From: Linanthus parryae | Lineage: Eukaryota > Streptophyta > Magnoliopsida > Ericales > Polemoniaceae | Length of the DNA stretch: 64,000 nt | NCBI GenBank assembly: GCA_023055425.1 | Contig: JALGPY010000004.1 | Coordinates: 21,475,718 to 21,539,717 of the forward strand | Direction of reading: 5' to 3' | Shown here: in pieces, positions 33,529 through 45,200 of the stretch | Layout of the letters: each line of letters starts with the position of its first letter | Numbering within the stretch: the first letter of the stretch is position 1 | Position numbers and translations under genes: made by a program | The notes under the pieces: generated by a model | Databases searched by the model: none | Seen by the model: the letters and a program-made list of their open reading frames with translations, nothing else | What the model was told of the DNA's origin: nothing

Positions 33529-33940
33529 GACCTTGTGGTGACTCTTCAGTTGCTAAGATGAGTCAGCAGAATTTGAAAAGAGGGTAAGGCCAATCACTTA
33601 CGCCTTGAAAAACGGTAACGATCAATTACCCTACTAAAGGCTACGACGATTCAGTTGCGTATCCTAATAAATGACGGATAGTCATGATTCGGATGGACTT
33701 CCCAACGAAAGCGTGCTTATCTTCCGAGAAATTAGCGCGAAAATCAAGCAGAGTATCAATTGCTGATGTCATAGTTGGATATGCACAGAGATATCCTATC
33801 AAATCCCGGAAAGGGCAAAACGGGCAAGTCGATTCTTGTTGTTAAAAAAAAGGGGGAGAAACCCTAGAAACATTACATTAATGTTTCAACATTACATTAA
33901 TGTTCCAGCTATTTCCTTGCTATTTTTCAAATTCAAAAAA
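33529..33940. other. Intergenic stretch between antisense ORFs
   Basis: No gene is seen. This is the presumed 3' flank of the PMD gene and upstream region of the small ORF. A direct repeat of 'acattacattaatgtt' occurs at about 33873-33903. Confidence 0.5.
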
Positions 33941-33992
33941 TCAAAGCAAATTCTTGATCAAGGAGTCATGGGGCGCGAATTGATGGCTCAGC

Positions 33993-35430
33993 TGTTGGAA
34001 TTGTGCCCTAGAGGCAATCAATTAATTGTGACAAATATATGGATTTACGATTCATTATGTTATCGATATGGAGATATGCTAACATGAATGAAGTCCTTAG
34101 AATATAAGGTGTTATATTCTTAAATATCCCTAGTCAATTATAATGATTAATGGGACAATCATCTATAGACTAGTATGGGGTTGGATTGATATGGTGATAT
34201 CACGATCCAACACATGGGTATGCATTAGGAGTAATGGCATACTGGATTGACCCACGACGAAAAGGATACATTAGATTATGTGAAGTCACAATCGCTTTTC
34301 GTAGTGCTAATATTATTGCAATCCTTGGACTTGAAGTCACTAGATACTCTAGTTGTGAAATATTGCGCTTTGATGTTATCAAACGTTACACCGTAACTGG
34401 GTAATCATAAAGGTGGCTATCGGGCGTGATAGGAAGCAAGCTTAGAGATCGTAGTGATGTAGATAGGATTTGTCCCTCCCACATAATGGGGGTAAATATC
34501 CACGGCCACTCGAGGGATGAGGCTTATTGAATGTCTGGCCAGACTCAGATAAATTAATATGGAGATATTAATGTTATCTGCAAGTATAAGCATATTCCCA
34601 GGATCGAGGAACTATGGATTGGATATACGAGTGTGACTATTTATGTCTCGTGTCCAATCCGGATATGGAGACAAAGGGATAATGCAATATGACATATTGG
34701 GCACAAGAGGTTTGTCGGGATCACTGACTATTTCTATTGGTTGGGTTGCATGGATGTGTTGCTAGACACCGCTCCATGTTAGTAATAGTTACTACTAACT
34801 ATATAGAAACCTATGGGGTCGCACGTCAAATAGAGTAGAGCTAGATTTGGGATTAATTAATATGGATTAATTAATAGAAGGATCATTGTGCAACACCTTG
34901 CAAACTTAGTAGGACTAATTTGCAAGGAAGGGAATAGTTCTAGTCCTACTAGAACAAGAAAACTCTTTTATAGAAACAACAAGGAGTTGTTGGAGTATAT
35001 AAAGGAGGCTCTAGCTTCCTTCCCACATATGAGTTATTAGTCATAACACACAAAGAGTGGGAGAGAGCAAAAGAGAGAGCAAGACAAGAGCTAGGGCCGA
35101 AACCCTAGCCCCCGTCCGCCCCTCTACCCGACGGCACAAAGGGAGGCCGCCCCTCCTTTGTTGCTTTGTTGCTTTGTGCCTTTGATCTTCATCCCTCTTC
35201 CTCCAAGGTTCAAGCTAGCACTTGATTGAAGGAAGAATCTAGATCTCACCTCTAGACGTGGATCAACCGTAGAGACGAGGACATCATTCTTCGTGTGATC
35301 TCACAAATCAAAAGGTACACATCTTCTATGTCCTTAATCATGTTATGATGTCTCTTCCTGTGATCCTTGGTGGGCTTTGAGTAGGATTAATTTTGTTATT
35401 CCGCTGCGTTACCTACGTCAAAACCCAACA
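33993..35430 (+). repeat. Copia-3 5' LTR
   Basis: TGTTGGAATTGTGCCC...AAACCCAACA, Angela/BARE type. TATA box TATATAAA at 34996-35003. Contains an LTR-internal 60-codon chance frame also present in the 3' copy. Confidence 0.95.
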
Positions 35431-35431
35431 G

Positions 35432-35445
35432 TGGTATCAGAGCCA
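35432..35445 (+). promoter_or_regulatory. Copia-3 primer binding site
   Basis: TGGTATCAGAGCCA one base after the LTR, a full match to the initiator tRNA-Met 3' end. Confidence 0.93.
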
Positions 35446-35727
35446 CAGGTCGTAGAGCATAACATGATATTATGTGTTTACGATTTCAGTTCATACACCG
35501 TATTATTGTTTATTACGCGAAAACTGAAAAATTGGCATAGTAGATGCAATATTGAATTTGATTCAAACAAACACGACCCAATTTAACATTGGATGTTAGA
35601 ATTGGTGAGTTTAATCACATAGGATGTGAATAATTGGGTTCTTGAAAAATTAGGGTTCATGGGCACATGCTTGGAAAAGGGGTTTTTCCAAGTATGGAAT
35701 TAATTAAACTTGGGCAACAAGGAAGAA

Positions 35728-35936
35728 GTTGTTTTGGAAACAACTAAACTTGGACAACAAGTAAGAAGTTGTTTATGGAAACAACTAAACTTGGGAACCA
35801 AGGAAAGAATTATTTTGGAAACAATACCATAAGGATGTTTTGGAAACAACCCAACAAGGAAGGAATTGTTTATGGAAACAATTCCATATATTGTTTATGG
35901 AAATAATTCCATGAAATTGTTTATGGAAACAATTCC
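35728..35936 (+). repeat. Hairpin array in the copia-3 leader
   Basis: Imperfect repeats of about 40 bp, each with an inverted repeat such as GTTGTTTATGGAAACAAC (35768-35785) or AATTGTTTATGGAAACAATT (35864-35883). At least five hairpins lie between the primer site and the residual gag, the region where copia RNAs carry dimerisation and packaging signals. Confidence 0.75.
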
Positions 35937-36804
35937 ATGAGGAGGTGTGGCCCATGTAGGGACCGCCCCTCTCTCTCTCCTTGCCGCCCAAGTAACACAC
36001 GGCACAAGAGGGGCCGGCACACCCTAGCACACGGCCTAGCCGTGTGGGCTAGGGGCCGGCCGGCCCGGGCCAACTGTGGCGGTTCCTTGGTTGATTTCGG
36101 CCATTCTTTGGTAAATCCTTTGGACCGTTGTGAAACCCTAGTTACCCAATTTCATTAAAATTAAACAAGCGCGTTAAAAATTGGTTTTAACTGTATTATG
36201 TGCTTTGTTGCATGGTGGATGGATATGGCCTAGGATTGTGGATGTTTATTGTTTTGTGGTTTGGTTTACGGCCTGCGAGCTGATCAAATTAATGTAATAA
36301 TTAATTAAGTTTTGCGGCCTGCGAGTCGTTCTTTTTCTCCTCGACATGTGAGGCTTTTGTTATTTATTTATTCTAGATATTAGGCTAGAATTAGAAATAT
36401 TTAGATGATAGCCAAGAGCATGGAGAAGAAGACCGGAGAACCAAAGGAGCCAAAAGACATCCCTAGACGCGCAGCTATGGTGGAGCACATGGAGATGAGC
36501 TCAGCACTTTAGGGTATATAGATATTATCATTGGCTTGGTAATATCTTAGTCTAGGGGCCATATCCATGCCACGTTATTTTCTTTTGTGGATGTTTATTA
36601 TTTATGTCTTGTTATTGTGTGTATGGCGATACTAGCAAAACGTTAACAAGATAATAATAAACAAGGTTGGTCTTTTATTGTGGATAGCCCAATCCAAATA
36701 AGTAGACCATGTTGATAAGATCAACCAAACAATTTAAAAGAAATCCCTCAATTAAATATTGCGTTTTGCCTTCTCTTGCCAAAACACCCTTCATGATCAT
36801 GACC

Positions 36805-37845
36805 TATTAAAATTCGGGCTTGCCAAAGCAAGGCGATTTTAAATTTCATGGTGTGTTGCGGACGACGCAAGCTAGTAATGCGTGTATGTTGAAAGCAAGA
36901 GGTTGGACGCAACTAAGCAAGAGTCAATTGGATTGATGAGCTTAGAGGCATGACAATTAGGAGTTATCCAATTGGATAAAGAATAAAAGGAATTTATTCA
37001 CCTAATTGGACCGAGAGTTGCATAGGATGCAATTGGAATGGTTCCTACCTAAATAACCAATTCTTGGGTGACTTGCCAAAGCAAGCTCAAGAAGAAGTGA
37101 AAAAGGGATCTTGGACCCACTAGAAAATATATAAAATATTTTCCGCATTAATGGTGAGGGCTATTAATCCGAGAAAAATAGTGGGAGCTATATTTAATAA
37201 TTTAAATCCTTGTTGAATATAGTTATACGTCACAATGCTTTGCATAATCCTATAAGTGTTGAATACCCATCGCATTAAACAAACAAACGCGACTTTATGT
37301 CCATGAGATGGACAAGATGTCTGGAATCCATTTTCTACATTGGTATAAAATTGAGAATTGTTCTCAAATAAAGGAAATATGTTGTACATTGTAGAGCATA
37401 AATCTCTCTTCCCACCAACTACCAAAACACACTAAAGCCTTATGGAAGGAACATCAAAGAATGGTTCTTTGGATGTAACTTGTCTCATGTCAAGCTCCCA
37501 TGGACTTTGAGCTTTGGAAGCAAGATGAGAAATTTGGGGGTATGTGATATGATCATACGAGCTTGTCATGAAAGGCTTAAGGAGTTGCTCCACTTTGCAA
37601 TCTCTTGCTTAGCACTCGTCATGATCAAGATGGAATAAGTTCGGGCTTGCCAAAGCAAGGCGACTTAGTTCATCGAGATATGACGCGACGACACAAGTTA
37701 GTAATGTGTGGCTGCTGAAGCAAGAGGTAAAGCGCAAACTAAACTAACTCAATAGGATTGAAAGCTTAGATATTGGGAGTTATCTACAAGATAGATAAAG
37801 AATATATAGTTATTCTCCCAAGTGGACCAAGAATTGCATTGGATG
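36805..37845 (+). repeat. Imperfect ~215-bp direct repeat in the copia-3 interior
   Basis: Copies at about 36805-37025 and 37630-37845 share 'ttcgggcttgccaaagcaag', 'aagcaagaggt', 'ggagttatc' and 'ggatgcaatt'. The sequence between them and back to 35940 has no gag similarity that I can see. Confidence 0.65.
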
Positions 37846-37899
37846 CAATTACAGTTTTGTTTTAAAGTTGATTTACTCAATATGATTGAAAAACACTAA

Positions 37900-40770
37900 A
37901 CAAAACACTCATAATGGGCATGGGCAAAAAAAACTGTTAATAGTTAAACAGCATGGGTAAGGGCAAATGGTTTGCGCCGACCCCATGGGTATAAAGCAAG
38001 CCTGTTGCTAAAAACCAAGTTGCCTCGAAGTCCCATAGGTGGTGTAGAGGAAGAGAGACTACCCAAAAGTACATGGAAGTAAATAAAGGAATTATGAATT
38101 CCGACTTGGGTATTTTGTTATAAAATTCAATATGTCTATCTCATCATCAAGAGTATATGATACTAGATGAGGATCTCACATTTATAGAAATGTGGAGGAT
38201 CTCAAGAGACAAAGACAATTGGATAAGGAAGAAATAATCCTACACGTGGGGCTATGAAGCAAGGGGTTGCTGAAAAGCCGTAGGGAATTGTTTCTACCTT
38301 TCAGAAATTGTTCATGAATTAGACAAAAGGGATAATGTCCCTGCTATGAGTAGGACCATTATCATAGTTTCTTGTTGGACAAGAAAGCTCCTTATCATAA
38401 TAAAAGGACAAATGTTGTTCCATTTATTATGGTATGCATTATTGTAATGCAATTTTGTCTAAGTGGGTTCTATATCCATGATCATGATAATTTCTTCTAT
38501 AACATTAATACCTAGAGGTTTGCATATAATGATATGAACTTCACTTATCTTTAGCATTATCGTTTAGGCCCCATAAATAAGAGATACATATCTAGAATTC
38601 CATTAAAATGGATTTCTGGGACTCATTTGATTATTGAATCATATGAGACATGTAAGACTTATTAGGCAAAGATATGATCTTTTGGGAATCATACATATTG
38701 ATGTATGAAGGCCGCTAAGCACAAATACTAAAGATGGTTTTAGTACTTCATCATATTTACTGATAGGATCAGAGAAATATGGATTTGTGTATCTTATGAA
38801 GAAACAAATCAGAATCCTTTGAATTGTTCAAAGTATTCAGGAATGAAGTAGAGAACCAACTTGGCAAAAGTATTTAGACTCTACGATTGGATCATAGAAG
38901 AAAATTACTTGAGCCAAGAGTTTGACAAGAATCTATGGGAGTATTGGATATGAGCACGCCACATGGGTTTTGGCGTGTCTAAAAAGGAGAGTTCGAACCT
39001 TGTAGGACACGGTTCGGACCATGATGAGTCAAACAGAACTTCCAGTTTACTTTTAGGGGCTATGTTCTAATTACAGCAAATTTCGCCCTTAACCTTATTC
39101 CATCAAAAACGGATTATGAAAAACACCATATGAGATATGGACTAGGAAGTGTCCTAGTATGTCATTCATAAATATTTGGGGTTATGATGTTTATGTAAAA
39201 GAGTTTACAAATAAACTTGGACCCAAGTCGGATAAATGTTTTGTGGGATATCCTGAAAAGGATATTATTTCTACAACCTAATCGAGAACAAACTGTTTGT
39301 TTCTCGAACCACAGTGTTTCTAGGTAGAGATTGTCTCTAAAAGAAACAGTGGGAGGACAGTAGAACTTGAAAAGTTCAAAAACCACAATAGAACATTAAT
39401 CCGTTTGATGGAACATGAGCAGGATCACAAGGTGTTGTGGAGCAACCTACTCAGATAACACAAGAACCTCGTAGGACAGGTAGGATATGTCAAGGGACTA
39501 GAGAAATAAGAATTTCTCATAACCCGTGATATATTACTCATTGAGATGAGCCTACAACCTATGAGATGGCCACGTGTGGGCCATACTCTCAGAAATGGCT
39601 TGGAGCCATAAGATACGATATGGAATCCATGTATACCAACAAAGTATGGACTTTGGTGGAACCACCTGAATGGGTAGGACCCATAGGGTGCAAGTAGGTT
39701 ATGAGGAAACCAACATGGATGATAATATGATTACTTTTAAGGGACAACTGGTTTGAAAGGGTTTCATGAGAATTCATAGTATAGACTATGACGAAATCTT
39801 TCCTCAGTTGTGATGCTTAATTCCATTCACATCTTGCTTATAGCAATCTATTTATAGATTGGATCAAGCTTCTTGGAGTTGGACTCTTCAAATGGATGAT
39901 GCAATCAAAGGAGTTTGGTTCCATCAAAATTGAAGATGATACTTGTGTTTATAAGAAGGTTAGTGGGAGCATAATTAAATTTATGGTCTTGTATGTAGAG
40001 ACATACTAATCATTGGAAATAATGTCTCTACTCTGCAATCTATTAAAGATTGGCTAGAGAAATTGATTTCCAATAATTGACTTAGGCGAAACAATCTATA
40101 AAATCTATGGAGATAGATTAAAGTAATTGTTCAGCCTGAGTCATGGTACATATATTGACAAGGTGTTGAAATGGTTCAACGTGAAAAGAATATTGATTCT
40201 TACCCATGTCACATGGAATTAGTCTTTGGGAGGCTAATTGTCTTACCAATTAGATTGGGAATGGACCGTATGAATTAGATTCACGAGATACGCCATGAGA
40301 TGTACTAGGCCAGACGTGTCATAAAGCATGACACAAAGATACCAATCAAATCCAAGTGAGGTGTCACTTGATAATTATCAAGATTATCCTTAAGTACTTG
40401 AGAAGGAATAAAGGATGAACTCTTGATTAATGGAGGATAGGAAAAGTTTACTGTAAGGGGTTACAGTGATGAGAACTTCCATCTGACAAAGAAGATTTCA
40501 GATTATAGTCGAGTTTTATGTTTTATGCTAGAGGGAGTGACTGTGAGCTGGAAAGGTTCCAGGCAAGATTCAGTCACTGATTCTAACATAGAGGACTGAG
40601 TAAATTAATGCATAAGATGCATTTATTCAGAATATTCAATCTCAATCAAATTGTTGATGGAGGAGATGTGAATATTTGCAAGGTGTCAGCATATGTCTCG
40701 CCCCTACGCAGTGTAAGCGTGGAGGACCGCGCTAGATCAATAGGCATATGATGCAGGAGATTGACTCTAG
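37900..40770 (+). pseudogene. Copia-3 gag-pol, heavily decayed
   Basis: It aligns along its length with copia-2 15840-19200 but with many indels and stops. The zinc-knuckle cysteines are lost (about 38035-38065). The protease site reads D-T-R then TGA (38159-38170). The integrase is fragmented. A TGG of the RT start is TAG (about 39694). The YVDD site (39992-40003) is destroyed by a one-base loss. No frame exceeds about 80 codons. It is far more damaged than copia-2 although its LTRs are much younger. Confidence 0.88.
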
Positions 40771-40772
40771 TG

Positions 40773-40784
40773 CAAGTGGGAGAC
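40773..40784 (+). promoter_or_regulatory. Copia-3 polypurine tract
   Basis: CAAGTGGGAGAC directly before the 3' LTR, identical to copia-2; preserved despite the decay around it. Confidence 0.75.
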
Positions 40785-42222
40785 TGTTGGAATTGTGCCC
40801 TAGAGGCAATCAATTAATTGTGACAAATATATGGATTTACGATTCATTATGTTATCGATATGGAGATATGCTAACATGAATGAAGTCCTTAGAATATAAG
40901 GTGTTATATTCTTAAATATCCCTAGTCAATTATAATGATTAATGGGACAATCATCTATAGACTAGTATGGGGTTGGATTGATATGGTGATATCACGATCC
41001 AACACATGGGTATGCATTAGGAGTAATGGCATACTGGATTGACCCACGACGAAAAGGATACATTAGATTATGTGAAGTCACAATCGCTTTTCGTAGTGCT
41101 AATATTATTGCAATCCTTGGACTTGAAGTCACTAGATACTCTAGTTGTGAAATATTGCGCTTTGATGTTATCAAACGTTACACCGTAACTGGGTAATCAT
41201 AAAGGTGGCTATCGGGCGTGATAGGAAGCAAGCTTAGAGATCGTAGTGATGTAGATAGGATTTGTCCCTCCCACATAATGGGGGTAAATATCCACGGCCA
41301 CTCGAGGGATGAGGCTTATTGAATGTCTGGCCAGACTCAGATAAATTAATATGGAGATATTAATGTTATCTGCAAGTATAAGCATATTCCCAGGATCGAG
41401 GAACTATGGATTGGATATACGAGTGTGACTATTTATGTCTCGTGTCCAATCCGGATATGGAGACAAAGGGATAATGCAATATGACATATTGGGCACAAGA
41501 GGTTTGTCGGGATCACTGACTATTTCTATTGGTTGGGTTGCATGGATGTGTTGCTAGACACCGCTCCATGTTAGTAATAGTTACTACTAACTATATAGAA
41601 ACCTATGGGGTCGCACGTCAAATAGAGTAGAGCTAGATTTGGGATTAATTAATATGGATTAATTAATAGAAGGATCATTGTGCAACACCTTGCAAACTTA
41701 GTAGGACTAATTTGCAAGGAAGGGAATAGTTCTAGTCCTACTAGAACAAGAAAACTCTTTTATAGAAACAACAAGGAGTTGTTGGAGTATATAAAGGAGG
41801 CTCTAGCTTCCTTCCCACATATGAGTTATTAGTCATAACACACAAAGAGTGGGAGAGAGCAAAAGAGAGAGCAAGACAAGAGCTAGGGCCGAAACCCTAG
41901 CCCCCGTCCGCCCCTCTACCCGACGGCACAAAGGGAGGCCGCCCCTCCTTTGTTGCTTTGTTGCTTTGTGCCTTTGATCTTCATCCCTCTTCCTCCAAGG
42001 TTCAAGCTAGCACTTGATTGAAGGAAGAATCTAGATCTCACCTCTAGACGTGGATCAACCGTAGAGACGAGGACATCATTCTTCGTGTGATCTCACAAAT
42101 CAAAAGGTACACATCTTCTATGTCCTTAATCATGTTATGATGTCTCTTCCTGTGATCCTTGGTGGGCTTTGAGTAGGATTAATTTTGTTATTCCGCTGCG
42201 TTACCTACGTCAAAACCCAACA
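40785..42222 (+). repeat. Copia-3 3' LTR
   Basis: 1,438 bp, apparently identical to the 5' LTR over its whole length. TATA box at 41788-41795. Confidence 0.95.
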
Positions 42223-45200
42223 TCAGCTTCTCTACCTGCTCCACTTCTTGCTTCAGTTGCTCGCACTGGGCATTCATCTCATGATAGAGCTTCAGAGCTT
42301 CGTCGACCTTTTGCTTTTGCTGCTCCACCTTCTGCTTCTCAACTGCGAGGTTCTGGTGGCCGAGCTTCAAAGTTACGGCTGCGCGAATCAGAGTAACTCT
42401 TTTCATAAGAAATCTGAAACCCAGTCTGCCTTGAACTTTGGTAAGAAGATTTTGGCACATGCCAAAAAGCAATTCAGCACTCTGGACAGAAATGGTCGCA
42501 GGCGTAGCCGCAGACAGCTGCTCCAAAATCCAAATGGCTTCGGTAAGAAACAGCCTCCTGTCGAAGGGCCCTATCTCCAGAGATCTCACAAATGATTGGG
42601 GGTAGGTGAGGCGCATCCGAACCACCCAGTCCACGTCAGTTTGCTTCAAACCTAAAGCAATGTCAAAGCTAAGTTATGCTATCAAACTCGCAAATGAACA
42701 ATGCGAGATGCAAACAGCGAATCACTACATACCAGTTCCTTCAAGAATCTCACAAAGAGAAGGAATGCGCATTGCTGGAGTAGTCGAAGACTGCCCTCGT
42801 TCCATAGCTCTCCTGTCAGCTGCGAGCTCTAATCCCTCATAGTTAGGAGGAAGAGTATAAGCCGCACCAGCTGCGACTGCATTCCCAACCTTCGAGCCCC
42901 AAAAGCTCCATGCAAGAAGAGGTGCCGCCGACTCAGTCATCGCCGGAGGCGAAGTGACAGCCGAAGATGCTTGGCGTGGGACGCTCTCAGATGCGGAAGC
43001 ATCAGCAGCACTTGTTCTTACTTCCTCAGCGCCAGTATGGGCATCTTCCTCCATTAGCACAGCGTCAGCTTCAGCATCATCAGAAAGTTCGATGATGTCC
43101 TCAAGAGGCTCTCCTGCGTATTCAGCAGCTGCGACGGGCTTCTCGGTATGGGAACTCGGAATCGGAACATAGGACGCAAAAGGCTGACTTCTTTGCTCCA
43201 GCGCAGGTTCCTCAGCATTGCCTGCGATATTAAATGCGATAGTATGAGGTAACTCGTATTATAAGTTATTTTACTATCTTTACTAAAGATAAGAGCAAGC
43301 ACCTCCACGCGAAGGTGGGATTGAAGCATCTTCGTCATACACTAAAGACGTGGAACCATGCCCTATTAGCGTGTCCTCATTAAGCAGGTCCTTAAAATGA
43401 GCGTGACCTGGGACGCGAAGAAACCAATCATGTTTCTGTTTCAAGTTGCTAAGGTCTAGTACATGCATATCGCTCAAATGATTACCTGAAGGTTCTCCGC
43501 ACTTGCCTACTAGCCAACGGCGAATGTCAGCCTTTGACACACCATGCTTTAACGCACCCACAATAACATCTCTATAAGTTACTGCGAGATTGAAGATCTC
43601 ACCTTTATCGCCACCTGCGATTTCTTCAAAGTCTGCTTGGGCTTGCGCCAGGGCTGCTGCATCCTCTTCTGGAACCGCATCCTCCTCCTCCGCCTGAGGA
43701 GTCACTACTTCGGGAAGCACATCTTCCTAGTCAACTGGACGCACTAAGTCGTCAACATGTTGCTCTTCGAGGCTCCGCTGTCTCACACGCTCGAGCTCCT
43801 CCTCTTCCCGCTGCCTTCTCCTTTCAGCAGCTTCCGCGGCTGTCTTCCTGGACTCAGCAAGAACGTCCTCGCTTATGGGATCGTCTGAAATGCCAGAATG
43901 GGTATCTATATTTTGTCTCTTGGCCAAAAGGCCACCGATGATCTCATCATCATCATCATCTGCGAAGAAATGATTGGTTTAAGAAAAAATTGCAAGAGAA
44001 TTACGATAATGAGAAGGGAAACGCGACGGAGGTACCTCCTGATTCTTCCTCATGCATCACAGTTGTTCTTTCTTCTTCTTCTTCAACACTTTCTATGGGC
44101 TCCTGCCTCTCGTCTTCTTCCTCCTGGTTGAATGGAACGAAATTCTCAACTGCGAGCTCCTTCCGCGCTTTGCTGGGCATGCGACCTTTGCCTTTATCCT
44201 TGACAGAAAGGGACCTCGCCGGAGGGGAAGTTGGAGCACTTCTAGGGGAAGAAATTGTAATTCCCTTTTGCCTGGGTCTCTTCGCTCTCGGCGCCGTAGT
44301 CGCTGGAGGGGACGGATCATCTCTGGGAGGAGACGAGGCCGGAGCATTGTCTATCAGCGAGTCAGCAAAAGCGTTCATGACTGCGCGAATCCTGGTTTCG
44401 ACCTCAGGGTCCATCCTCCATGCTAGCAGGAACGACTGTTTTTGCCTTCTAGTGGCAACAATGGTGTTAACCAATGAATTGGAACGATCACCAGATGCGA
44501 ATCTCCGCACATGACACTACAGCAAACAGTACAGAATAAAGGTGTCAGCATGGGGAAATCAAGAAGCTTGACGCACGCGGAAAAAAATTGCTTACCTTAG
44601 CAAATGCCTCGCTATATCTGACGACATGCGTGTCGCCCTTCTTAACTGCGGCGATCTTTTCCTTCAGAATGACGTCAGGGCACAAATGGTTCTCATGATC
44701 CAACAATGAGTAGCAACCATACTCAGACTCGCTCAGACTGCAATTGGGGCGAAACGGAAAAGAGTTTCTCTTGATCAAGGGAGCTCTACTTGGCTGAGCG
44801 GCCGACTGCGTCTCAATCCTCGTTTGCTGGGCGACCCAGTATGCGAGCCAGTTCTGGGAACAACCGCCCTCGCGGGTACCTGCAGGCTGCTCAAAGGGAA
44901 GGTTGTTCATGAAGACTGTCTTGCACTCCTTTGTTAGCAAGCGCTTATAGCAACCTCTGATAATGGACTGGGGACAGATCGATGGTGCCACTGCATCAAA
45001 GCCGAACTGGGGAGAAACTCGAGTGGGGTCAACATCCACGGTAATCCTCTCATACCTTGGCGCGAGCTCACGAATATGCTCTGCGAGGGCAGGAAGGGAA
45101 CCTCGCAGACACCAGCAAAAGAACTCGCGATAGCGCTCATGGAAATGCGACCCCTCTTCAAAGAGGAGCTCTTCTGAAAAGACAACACCCTTAGAAGGGT

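Larger units (their letters stand above)
33993..42222 (+). mobile_element. Copia-3: recently inserted, coding-dead Angela-type element
   Basis: Both LTRs are 1,438 bp (33993-35430, 40785-42222) and I found no difference between them. The target duplication is TCAGC (33988-33992, 42223-42227). Primer site and polypurine tract are intact. The interior (35431-40784) has no gag N-terminus and a heavily scrambled pol that still aligns to copia-2. The combination means the element was already defective when it last moved and was copied by proteins of another Angela-like element. It splits the PMD gene's last exon. Confidence 0.95.

Noticed and set aside
42185..42595. 136-codon + strand frame across the copia-3 boundary
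   Set aside because: It crosses the insertion junction and mirrors the coiled-coil exon of the PMD gene.
43990..44514. 174-codon + strand frame
   Set aside because: It is the shadow of PMD exon 2 on the opposite strand; Ser/Leu-rich with no domain.
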